Origin: Eucommia ulmoides
Lineage: Eukaryota; Streptophyta; Magnoliopsida; Garryales; Eucommiaceae
DNA length: 64,000 nucleotides
Reading direction: 5' to 3'
NCBI GenBank assembly: GCA_016647705.1
Contig: CM028335.1
Span: forward strand, 7,536,818-7,600,817
A program made the translations under genes and the position numbers. The first letter of the stretch is position 1. The number at the start of each line of letters is the position of its first letter. Positions 46,205 to 56,678 of this stretch are shown piece after piece. Below the pieces are notes generated by a model, which was given only the letters and a program-made list of their open reading frames with translations, was not told the origin of the DNA and searched no databases.

Positions 46205-49200
46205 ATGACGCTCAGTACCTCCAATTTCTACACCAATTTCGAGTCCAGGAGGTACCTTCAAAAACACAAGTTCTAGGACTATGTATTCATTTATAGATGC
46301 GTCGGTATTTCACTGTATTGTTTGAAAATTACACGCGTCCTCAACACCGACAATCTAGTGATGTTATTTGAGCTGTGGCTTACAAATTTTATGATTTTAT
46401 CGGATTGACTCGGTCATGATTTTGTACTATCATCGATTTATTGTCTACAGATCATCTTTTAGTAATCATATTCACTGCCCAGTGCTCGCTACTTAATTTA
46501 TTGTTCAAATCAGAATAAGGTTTTCCTTCGGGTCGATTTATGCTTGGATAAATAAGAAATTCGAATGTAATTTTGTTTACTGGTGATTGGTTTTGAAGCA
46601 TGTTTCAATTCTATATGTGTTTGGGATTAAAATTAGGGAAATTTCGCATAGTATCATTTAATTTTGTGGTGATTTAGATGGTCTGGTATGAGGATTAGTG
46701 TCCCGGTTTGATGCAAAACAGCGCTATGGGCAGTAAAATTGGATTCTTTCTGAAGCATGTTGTTATCTTTGTTGAGTAAGCGAATATTGGATAATGATTC
46801 CAGGTGAAGATTCAAATAATTCTTTAATTTCTGAAGGTTCTGTTTGGTTGTCTATTTTATGAGTCTGATGAATTGGTTTGTATATTTCTCCATTTACCTA
46901 TGATTTAATCAAATAAACATATTGTTTGTTTGAACAAAGAAGCATATAATTGTTTTACTGTAGTTAATTTTTCAAGATATTTTTGATTCGGTGAAAATGG
47001 CATATGGACTAGAACTGAAGTGGTTAGCTAGCTAATTTGTGAGTTAAATTCTTACAAGCAAACATTAAACTATAACAATTCAAAAATTGACTAATTAAAA
47101 ACTAGTACAATTTGCAAATCGAAGTACGGTCAAATGGTCCCTAAGCAAATGCTTATAATATGTGGAGTTTAAAATTGTATTTCTTTGGGGCCTCTGCTCA
47201 CAAATGGTACGATGGTACATATGTTGCTATAGAATTATAGTTCTCATATAGTATATATTTATACGAAGGAGTAGCATTTTTGAGATTTTCATATCTTAAT
47301 GCTGGCAGGGATACCTATGGATTTGCTGTAAGACCTCAACACCTTCAAAGATACAGAGAGTACGCTAATATCTATAAGGTGATTGCTCTATTATTTTCTT
47401 GTTATAGGTCGAAAATTACTTCAAAATTCAAAAAACAACTATTACATCTCCACAAAATTGTAAGATCTTGTTAGCTGTCCAAGCAAATTAGCTTTGATCT
47501 TGATTGTGTTTGGGTGAGTTAATGGTCTAGCCATGTACTTACAATGTTGAGGGAAAAATTATTAAGGTGTTACTAGACCTGCTTAGGATTGTTTGCTCAT
47601 GGTTTGCAGGAAGAGGAAGAAGAAAGATCAGAAAAATGGAAGGCCTTTCTTGCACAGCATGTAGAGCCTGCTCATCAATGTTCTGAGGAGGAAAGTGTCA
47701 GTGTGCTCTACTCTGAAGTGACACAGCAGAAAACTGAGCCTGCTTCTGGGGCGGAGCTGATTGGAGAAGGGGATGATTCATGTGAAGCGAGTGGAGAAAA
47801 GTCGGCTTCTAAATGTCAGACCGAAAGTTGCTCTGAGAAGGTGGTGCCTTTGTCGATGCAATCAAGATCCCTTGAGGTGCAAACCTGGGCCCGGATAAGA
47901 CCAGCACTCAACACCATCGACAACATGATGAGTTTTCGTGTCAAGAGGAGAAAAAGTTTGAAGCTTGATAGCATAAATGCTTCACTAGATGGATCTTTTG
48001 CTAGTGATGGAGTGTTTCCAGAACCTTCGTTTCCTTCTAAAGAAGAATTAGAGTTCCTTGTTCGTGGTGGAGTGCCAAGGGACCTCAGGGGAGAGGTATA
48101 TTTGACTGTTATATGCGTTGTCTTATATTCTTACTAGTGTTGTAAAAGGTGCGGGTGCTAGGGCGGGCCGTAAGCCCTAAGGCTTGGGGCGTAAGCCCCA
48201 TGAAATAAGATTTTATAACATTTTTAAAATATATAATACTGTAAAATACCTTCAAATAATAATAATTACCGCGGAGCTAAAGTTCCTTGCTTATTGGGTC
48301 CAAAGTGACTTCAAACTTGATGAAGGGAGGAGGAATGCTATACTCCGATCTTCCCAGGGAAAAAATAGTAGGAAAAAAATATAATATGGGGAAAAACAAT
48401 AAACAACATGTATAAAAAATTTATACTAAGTTACTAGTAAAACATTGGAAACTTCTGTAGTATAATGGAATGTAAGTAACTAAAGATGCAAGCTTAATTC
48501 TTAGAGATATATATTTAATCACTCGATTGGAAGATAAGGGAAGATCAAGACGTTTGACCATATTTTAATGTTATTTTCTAATAGAAACTTGGGTTATTTT
48601 AAATTCTAATCTTACTTATAAACTTAAAATAACTTAATTTTAATTATCGTTTAATTCACTTAACTAAAAACTGAAAAAGCCCATTAGGCTTACGCCCCAA
48701 ACTTGGGTCTTCGCACAATTTTTATGCCCAGGACTCCTTTCAGAAATCTAGGTCGTATGCCTAGTGAGCATTTTGGCCCAAACATAGCGCAGGACATTTC
48801 CACAATGTTCTGCCTCTGGGCTCGCGCAGAAAACGCCTTTTGCAACATTGATTCTTGCCATGAAAGAAAAATCTTTGATTGTATGTATAATTGTTGCTTT
48901 TAGGTATGGCAAGCTTTTGTTGGTGTGAGAACTCGTCGGATTGAGAATTATTACCAGGATTTGCTGACTTCTGCAACAGGAAGCGATACTGTTAATAGTC
49001 ACAACCCTGATGGGTCTAAGGGGCCAAATAAAGGCATTGAAGTGCCTGAAAAATGGAGAAAACAGATTGAGAAGGTTATTTGATGCATGGACCCTGGATG
49101 TTAGTTTACTCGTTTTATTTATGGATGCTACTTCTTTCACTTGGCATTGTAAGTTTTGTTTCTCGCTGGACTAATATATTTTCATCTTTCAGGATTTGCC

Positions 49201-52200
49201 TAGAACTTTTCCAGGTCATCCTGCACTGGATGAGGTTGGGAGAAATTCATTAAGGCGATTGCTTTTAGCATATGCACGACATAACCCCTCTGTTGGGTAT
49301 TGTCAGGTAACTGAGAAGAAGCCCCGTCTTTGCAATTTTTAGCCTGAGGTCCCCATATTTGGCTATTGGATTGTATTTTTAGATGGGAAACTCAATGTAA
49401 TCTAGTGGAATGTCTGTGCTTACATTGCAGCATCCGCATATTTAGCTTTACTTAGTTTGCCTTTACTAATCATGTTTTCTTTTTTTTCATTTGGACTGAT
49501 GAAATATGTTTTTCTACTACTTATTAACACCATCCATAAAATGTTTACGACTTCTGAATTTCTTTTGGATATTGCCTTCGTATTTGCGGAATCTTGTTAA
49601 TTTTATTTTTCATCCACGCATTTATTTGAATTTTGTTGTCAAATTGGTAATGAAGCAATTGTATAAATTTTCTTATGATTCCAATATGTAGAGTAAAGAT
49701 ACTATGTCCATTGTATACCTTTTCATCAATACACCTTTTCTTACAAATGAGTCCTTTTTTTACGCAATTGAAATGTGATCGATACATCGGTGGTTGTGAA
49801 AGCTACTCGTCTAGTCACTTGTATGATCTTTATTGTTTTGATCTGGTGCTGTAATTCTATGAGTTGCTTCTGTAGATAATTTGGTCATACGAAGTCATTT
49901 ATATCTTTGTTATACTTATGCAGTCACATCTTGGACCACCACGTTTAAAGAAAGTCAGTTTCTTCATTTTCAATTGTTACTTTTCTACATCAGAGGGAAA
50001 TGGAAGGATTTCGATATGATCTCATTTATCATGTATAGTGAAAGAGTAGAAATTGAGTGGCTCTTTGAAACTTCTAAATGACTGCCATTGGGTATTTTCT
50101 TAAAAGTGCTTTTGTTAGTCCCTGCTATCGGTATTACACCACTTCCTGCAAACTCTGATCAACAGTTTTATGAGCTTAAGAAGATATTTCTCATGCCCAT
50201 TTTATTCTTGGTTTCAATACTCCTTCAGGCAATGAATTTCTTTGCTGGCTTATTACTGCTGATGATGCCCGAGGAAAATGCGTTTTGGTGAGTTTCAAAG
50301 TTTATCTCCTATAATCCTCTTTCATACAAGGATACTCTCAGACAATCATGTATTGTCTTTTATTTTTTTTCCCTTTCTCAAGAATCGTTGTGTTATACAT
50401 GTGTATGTTAATGCCAACCTTTTTGTTTTGCATGTGTATCTATTGTTGAACTGCAACCAAGTTAACATCGAAATCTCGTTTGAATTCATAGGACTTTGGT
50501 TGGTATTATTGATGATTATTTTGATGGCTACTTCTCACAAGAAATGATAGAATCGCAGGTATGCTTTCGATCATGACAAAAATGTTTATTAGCTACTGCA
50601 GCTCATATTATTCTGATTTTAATATGTTTTCATAGTCAACTTGATTACTTTAGCACTGGATGATCACTTGTTCTATTTTCAAAGTACAGTACAATGAAGT
50701 GATGTGTCAACAACCAGTATAAGTACACTACAATATAATCACTTGTTCTATTTTTTCAGGTGGACCAACTCGTTTTTGAGGAGTTGACGCGTGAAAGATT
50801 TCCTAAATTGGGTTTGTCTACTGCAGTTGTATTATAATCATCTTTCTCCATTCTTTTAATGGTAAAAAGTAGGGAGTTTCTTATTCCCTTAACTGGCTCT
50901 GCTGCAGTCAATCATCTGGATTATTTAGGACTGCAGGTGGCCTGGGTTTCTGGACCTTGGTTCCTTTCCATTTTTGTGAATATGCTTCCATGGGAAAGTG
51001 GTACAGTTCTGTTCTTGTGATATTGTTATTGAAATTCAAAGCCAATGGATTGATCATTTCCTTGTGATTTTTCATAGCTACATATTAGTTTTGACATCAA
51101 GTTTCATTGGGTTATAAAACATTACTTCCTCATTGCTTTCTTTTATTTTCAGTTCTTCGAGTTTGGGATGTGCTTCTGTTTGAGGGGAATCGTGTCATGT
51201 TATTCCGAACTGCTCTTGCTTTGATGGAGTTATATGGTAATGGGCCTACTGGCATTATCTATATGCTTTTTTTGGCTTTTATGAAGTTAGGTTGCATTTG
51301 GTTTCGTGGAATTGGAGTCTTGAAATCAGAATTGGGAATGAGTGTATGCAAAAACTTAAAAAAACATGGGTTCATTTCTAATTCTAAATCCGAGGTTCTA
51401 GTTCCTTACAATCAAACCCTGCCTTAGGTAGCGTTTGGTAATGTGTTGAATCCCACATTGATGGTGGGCCTTCTGATATCCATTTGTAGTAGTTTGGCAA
51501 AGTCCACCCTGCGCGTGAGGGGGCATATTGAATCCCACATCGCTTGTGTTGTCTGATGTTAGGCATGTTGAATCCCGCATCAATGTTGCGCCACCCGATA
51601 TCCGTTTGCAATAGTTTGTGAAAGTTCACCCTGCGCGTGAGGAGACGTGTTGAATCCCACATTGATATTGCCTCTCCCGATATCCGTTCATAGTAGTTTG
51701 GCAAGGTCTACCTTGTGCTTGAGGGGGCCTATTGAATCCAACAGAGCTTGTGTTACCTGATCCTGAACTATATATAAAGCTTATGACAATCTTTCTCTTA
51801 CAAGGCGTCTTTTGAGAGTGAGTTAGTCCTTTTGGGTTTTTACAAGTTGCACTTAATTGGGGCATTCATTTGGAATTAAAAATGCATGCATGCAAAAAAA
51901 AAGCTAAAGATTTACATGCTTTTATTTCTAATTCCGAAGATAAAGCCCCAATTTTGTGCAAGCAAACACCACCTTAATGTTTTTCTTGACTTTTCTGAAG
52001 TTAATTGGTTTGAAAACTTCATTTAGGCCTCTTGAGTTGATGAAAAAATGGCGTTAACTTCTTGTAGGTCCTGCTGTAGTTACTACTAAAGATGCTGGGG
52101 ATGCTATTGCTTTGTTACAATCCCTTGCTGGCTCAACATTTGATAGTAGCCAGCTAGTTTTGACTGCTTGCATGGGTTTCTTGACCGTAACCGAAAACAG

Positions 52201-54738
52201 GCTGCAGAAGCTGAGAGATAAGCACCGGCCAGCTATACTTGAGTCAGTTGAGGAAAGGCGGAAAGGAAGTAAAGTTTGGAATGACTCAAAAGGCCTTGCA
52301 ACTAAGTTGTATAGTTTCAAGCATGATCCTAAATCATTGATAAAAGAAACAAATACTGAACAAGGGTCAGGTCACAATCCAAAAGACGGAGACAGATTGA
52401 ATGCGAACTCTCTTTCAACTGATACGGATGAATTTCTCGGAGACCTAACTATTGACACAGAAGTGGATTCGCTTCCTGACCTTCAAGAACAGGTAGCCTT
52501 CCCCCCCCCCCCCCCCCCCGGTTAGGTTCTCTGGTTGCATTTATGTGTTGTCAATATCTGTTGAATCCCACATCGCCTGTGTTACCTGATCCTGAGCTAT
52601 ATATAAAGCCTAGGGCAATCCTTCTCTTACAAGGCATCTTTTGAGAGTGAGCGAGGCTCCATGGATTTCTACGTGGTATTAGAGCCAAGCTTTGAATTGA
52701 TTTGTATATTTTTCCATTTACTTGTGATTTACACAAATTTGTGTATTATTTGTTTGAACAAAGAAACACACAATAGTTTTAGTTTAAGCTATATTTTGTT
52801 CTAATTACACGAGAAAATAGCAACTTGACCAGAACTAAAATGGCTACCTAGCCAATTTAAGTGTTTTTAATTCTTACAACCAAATGTTAAAAGTATAACA
52901 ATTCATAAATTGACTAGTCATAAAAAAAAAAGTACAATTTGTGAATTGAAGGATAACCAAACGGGCCCTTAGAGAATAGAGATGAACTAGCAAATCCTGT
53001 GAATTGGTTTTAGTTTTCAACCGTTAACAGCTTAAGCACAGGTGGTCTGGCTGAAGGCTGAGTTGTCAAGTTTGCTAGAGGAGAAGAGATCTGCTACACT
53101 TAGGTTAGTACTACTACCATGGTCTTGCATTTCTATCCAGAAATATTGGTACTCATGTTTGGATTTTTCTCACTTGGTTGAAGATGAAAAAACTACTTCG
53201 GTAAGAAACATGAATGGAATTTGTTTTTTTATTTATTTATTAAAATGGTGTTTTTTTTTTTTTTTTCTCCAGAGCTGAGGAATTGGAGACAGCACTTATG
53301 GAAATGGTCAAGCAAGATAATCGACGGCAATTAAGTGCGAGGGTATACCTGGAAACAATTAATATGTCTATCGAATTATTTAAAAAATAAATAAAGCTTG
53401 AATTTTGTTATTCTAAAGCATGTTTCAACCATCTGTAGGTTGAACAGTTGGAACAAGAGGTAGCTGAGTTACGACAAGCCCTTCACGACAAGAAAGAACA
53501 GGAGAGTGCAATGATTCAGGTTCAATTTCATAACTTTCCTTTAAAAAAGAGAGAGAGAGAGAGCAAATATTTTTGTGAAAAGGACAGGATGATCTTAAAA
53601 GCATATATCTTCAACAGGTCCTTATGCGGGTTGAGCAAGAACAGAAGGTAACTGAAGATGCCCGGATTTTTGCAGAGCAAGATGCAGCCGCTCAGAGATA
53701 CGCTGTGCAAATCCTTCAGGTTTTCTCTTCAGGTAGTGTTTGGAAGCTCGGAATTGGAGCTTTGGAAATGGAATTAGAAATGAACGCATACAAAAAAAAA
53801 AAAAGAAGACATGGGTTCATTTCTAATTCCAATTCTATGGTCTCAATTCTCTTCAACCAAACGCCACCTTACATTTTGAATTTGGGCTGCTCACAGGTCA
53901 AAATATGCTTATTATAGATTTAAATTTTTTGAGGAAATACTTGGTTTGTGTTGAATCCCACATCGGTTGTGTTACCTGATCTCGAGCTATATATAAGTCT
54001 AGGGGTAATCCTCCTCTTTTAAGGCATCTTTTGAGAGTATGTTAGTCCTGTTGGGTTACTATATGGTATTAGAGCCAGACTTTTTGTCTGATGTTAGGTA
54101 TGTTGAATCTCACATAAATGTTGGGCTCTTGATCACATTGGTTTGTCAAAATTCATCCTGCCCGAGAGGGGACATGTTGAATCCCGCATTGATGTTGGGC
54201 CCTAGCCCCGTTGGGTTATTGTAGTTTAATTGATTCAATTGAAAAGGTCAAGATTTTAGCAGTTTTTGTGTAGTATGATTATAAACATTCTCTTGAAAAA
54301 GTTGAATTTTCATGCAGGGAAAGCACGGAAAGGCTATGGCTGCCCTTGCGGAGATGAAAAAGAGGGCGGTGATGGCAGAATCATTGTTGGAAGCTACCTT
54401 GAAATATGAATCTGGCCAAACGAAAGCTCTTTCTTCACAGCAGCCGCCTGCCAAAAAGACTGGTCTTCTCTCCTTCGGACTCGGTTGGCGTGACAAGAAC
54501 AAAGTAAGGTTTTCCCACGCCTTTTTCTTTTGGATTTTCCCATTTCCAATTATTGGTCTCTATTTCTGAACAACCAAACACTACCTAGACAAAAATTTGA
54601 TTTCTATATACAGCTATAACCTAGGAAATGCATTAAAATTTTGAAAAAATTTAACAGGGGAAGCCGAGTAACGCTTCAGATACTAATGATAGTAATTCCG
54701 GCCATGAAGGAGCCAGTGGAACCGAGCACGAGGAATAA
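46205..54738 (+). CDS. TBC-domain Rab GTPase-activating protein (749 aa, 17 exons)
   Basis: Exons: 46205-46251, 47309-47378, 47610-48095, 48904-49074, 49193-49306, 50229-50287, 50492-50558, 50760-50811, 50908-51000, 51153-51236, 52068-52492, 53042-53103, 53273-53342, 53439-53519, 53618-53719, 54318-54503, 54658-54738; all GT-AG, total 2250 nt in frame. The N-terminus has the plant-conserved YGFAVRPQHLQRYREYANIY. The TBC domain spans about residues 190-415: GGVPRDLRGEVWQAFVG, the arginine finger in IEKDLPRTFP (Arg262) and the glutamine finger in VGYCQ (Gln296). Both are intact, so it should stimulate GTP hydrolysis on Rab proteins and control membrane traffic. Residues from about 557 form coiled coil (ELETALMEMVKQDNRR and others), and the C-terminus is Ser/Gly/Glu-rich. 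The start is the only ATG that joins exon 2 in frame; the exon 1 call is less certain than the rest. Many introns carry MITEs and TRIM fragments. Confidence 0.92.
48135..48850. mobile_element. Non-autonomous hAT element in intron 3 of the TBC gene, 716 bp
   Basis: 8-bp target duplication ATTCTTAC (48127-48134) and ATTCTTGC (48851-48858). Ends TAGTGTTGTAAAAGGTGCG and, inverted, CAATGTTGCAAAAGGCGTT, both fitting the hAT YARNG rule. Its right end stops 53 bases before exon 4. A related copy sits in the second GSTL gene. Confidence 0.88.
51290..51423. mobile_element. Small Harbinger-like MITE in TBC intron 10
   Basis: 134 bp, TTA target duplication (51287-51289 and 51424-51426), ends GGTTGCATTTGGTTTCG and, inverted, GGCAGGGTTTGATTGTA. 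Confidence 0.78.
51427..51850 (-). mobile_element. Clustered TRIM-like LTR-retroelement fragments in TBC intron 10
   Basis: Several starts of the type TTGAATCCCACAT(C/T)G follow one another (about 51,447, 51,528, 51,566, 51,649, 51,732), separated by purine-rich CGTGAGGGGGC tracts like a polypurine tract, and ending in an LTR-like stretch with TATATATAAAGC. The family has very short LTRs and no genes (TRIM type). The motifs read in the + direction despite mixed order. It is a fossil, rearranged and incomplete. Confidence 0.6.
51856..51973. mobile_element. Small Harbinger-like MITE in TBC intron 10
   Basis: The right end GTTTGGTGTTTGC-type (read CAAACACCACC on +) is followed by TTA at 51974-51976, and the left side is preceded by TTA at 51853-51855. 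The ends are more diverged than in the other MITEs. Confidence 0.55.
52501..52519. repeat. C19 homopolymer in TBC intron 11
   Basis: Nineteen consecutive C begin 8 bases inside the intron 11 donor (52493-52494). Confidence 0.9.
52559..52686 (+). mobile_element. TRIM-type LTR with primer-binding site in TBC intron 11
   Basis: A short LTR starts TGTTGAATCCCACATCG, contains a TATATATAAAGC promoter-like stretch, and is followed at 52674 by TGGTATTAGAGCC, matching initiator tRNA-Met. Only this end of the element remains. Confidence 0.72.
53732..53868. mobile_element. Small Harbinger-like MITE in TBC intron 15
   Basis: Ends GGTAGTGTTTGGAAGC and, inverted, GGTGGCGTTTGGTTGAA; flanks TCA (53729-53731) and TTA (53869-53871) are a one-mismatch target duplication. 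Confidence 0.72.
53949..54225 (+). mobile_element. TRIM-type LTR retroelement remnant in TBC intron 15
   Basis: An LTR of about 115 bases (from 53949), a primer-binding site TGGTATTAGAGCC (54064), a short internal region, a purine-rich GAGAGGGGACA, and the start of a second LTR at 54175. Overall structure is that of a terminal-repeat retrotransposon in miniature. The second LTR is incomplete, so this is a broken fossil. Confidence 0.72.
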
Positions 54739-55200
54739 AATGAACTCTTTCCAATTTATATATATATAAATTATTAGATCATGTGAGATTTCTTGGTGAT
54801 TGTTGAAGGTGCTTCAGTCAAAGTAGATCCCATTGATGTTGTTGTACATGTCCTGGTGAAGAAATTTTAGCATTGTTGTTGGGGGATTTCATGTTGTAGG
54901 CAACAGAGCCATCTTTCTATACATGATGAGCCATTCCTTTTTTTGTTCCTACCCTTTTTCTTTGATCCAATTTTTTCTCCAGCCACATTTGTAAAGAATT
55001 TTAATCTATTTATTGTTTCAAACGATTTTATTTATATTTAACCCAAGGTTTGTAGTCGAGTGATTATCTGGTGTGCCGGAAGGTCTAGTGTTCACTTCCT
55101 TTCTAAACATTTGTATCCAAAAAATAAATAAATGATATGTGTAGTTGTGTGTGACTTCCGTTTATTAGTTTTGTGAAAATTCATGTGTTCAATTTTGGAG
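54739..55200. other. TBC 3' UTR and downstream DNA with a short SINE
   Basis: The 3' UTR follows stop 54738. At about 55,042-55,133 a short SINE starts CCCAAGGTTTGTAGTCGAG with box-B-like GGTCTAGTGTTCACTTCC and an A-rich tail, the same family as the one at 42018. Its target duplication is not clear. Confidence 0.55.
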
Positions 55201-56300
55201 TAAAGATCTCTTTCAGTGGTCTCTCTCTCTCTCTCTAGCTCACATATACATCCTCTTCTCTCCTCTCTCCCACACGCGTACGCGCTCATGCTTTCCTCCT
55301 TTCTTTCTCTCATCGCTCTTTTCCCACTCTCTCACACACGAGCACACTACACATTCTCTTCCCTCTCTTTCTCTCTCCCTTTCTTTCACACACACACGGT
55401 TGTAATTGAACCAACTGTTCGTGAACTATTAGAGCTCGGCTCGACAATAAGTAGTTCGTAAATGAACGAGGTAAGCTCAAAATTTTAAGTAAACTCATTT
55501 TGTTAAATAAGCAAATATTATATGTTCAAACTTGATTCGTTTAATGTTAGTGAAATATTCGAATAATATAAAATTAAAATATTTTATTATAATTTTATAG
55601 TATGAAAAAATAGTAAAATAAATTATTGAATTTCATTAATAGTACAATCTTACATATCAAATTGTTCCAAAACATAATTCAATTATATTTTAATTTTATA
55701 AATACTCATTTAACCTATTTAACTACTATCATAGGCTGATTATTTGTAAATTTACATTGATTCTTTATAGTTTTTATATTTTGATTTGCTGATAAATTAA
55801 ATATTTGATTTGGTTTATAAATTTTGAAGAAGCGATTATAAATAATTATTTTTATTAAAAAAAAAATATTATTTATTAAATATTTAAAAAAATCAATTAA
55901 TCTCACAAACTATTCGATTATTAATTTTATTTTTTTATTTAACTTGCACATCCACTCATACACCCGATGAAATTCGATCTCCAGACCTCTGGCCTGGAAA
56001 GGATAAACCTTACCACTAGCTCACCATCGAAGATTTCGAGGTTAGCTTGAATTCAAATAATAAGGAAAATAAATAAACCAAATTTGAACACTTAATATTC
56101 GACTCGCCTCGACTCGTTTACAGTCCTACAGGCTCACGCTTTCCTCTCCTTTCTTTCTTCCTGGCACACTTTGCTCTCTCTCTCTCTCTCTCACACGTGC
56201 ACACTTTTCCTCTCCCCTCTCTCTCATGCGCCTCCTCTCTCTTACAGCGCACACATTTCACCTCTCCCCCCTCTCTCTCTTATACACAACAAAGAGGAAG
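55201..56300. other. CT-rich low-complexity and AT-rich DNA with a minus-strand SINE
   Basis: CT/CA simple repeats lie at 55,217-55,400 and 56,140-56,285. Between them, 55,925-56,030 reads on the minus strand as a tRNA-like SINE (GTGAGCTAGTGGTAAGG box A, GGTCTGGAGATCGAATTTC box B, T-rich left side being its tail). Nothing else codes. Confidence 0.5.
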
Positions 56301-56678
56301 AAGACAGATTCAGCCCAATGCAGTGGCAGCCTTAGGAAGTTTTCACAATGGGACAACAAAAAATTGAACCCAATTAACCTACGCAACCAAAAATGTATAA
56401 AAATCTGAATTTGGATTCGAGGCGAAACACCATCTTTAGCTAATCCAACGACCAGTATACAATACAATCAACTGATATGTCAAACACGATATACACACAC
56501 ACACACATATATATAGTCAAAGTCCAGTACAAGGTAAGCACTATAAAAAAAAAAAATCAAATAAACAACCAGGACTCATAAAAAAAAGCTTACTACAGCA
56601 TTTCTAATAAAATGGCGCTCACAGAAAAATACCAATACTAATAAACTTTGAATTTCTATAGCATTCAAAAGTACGATT

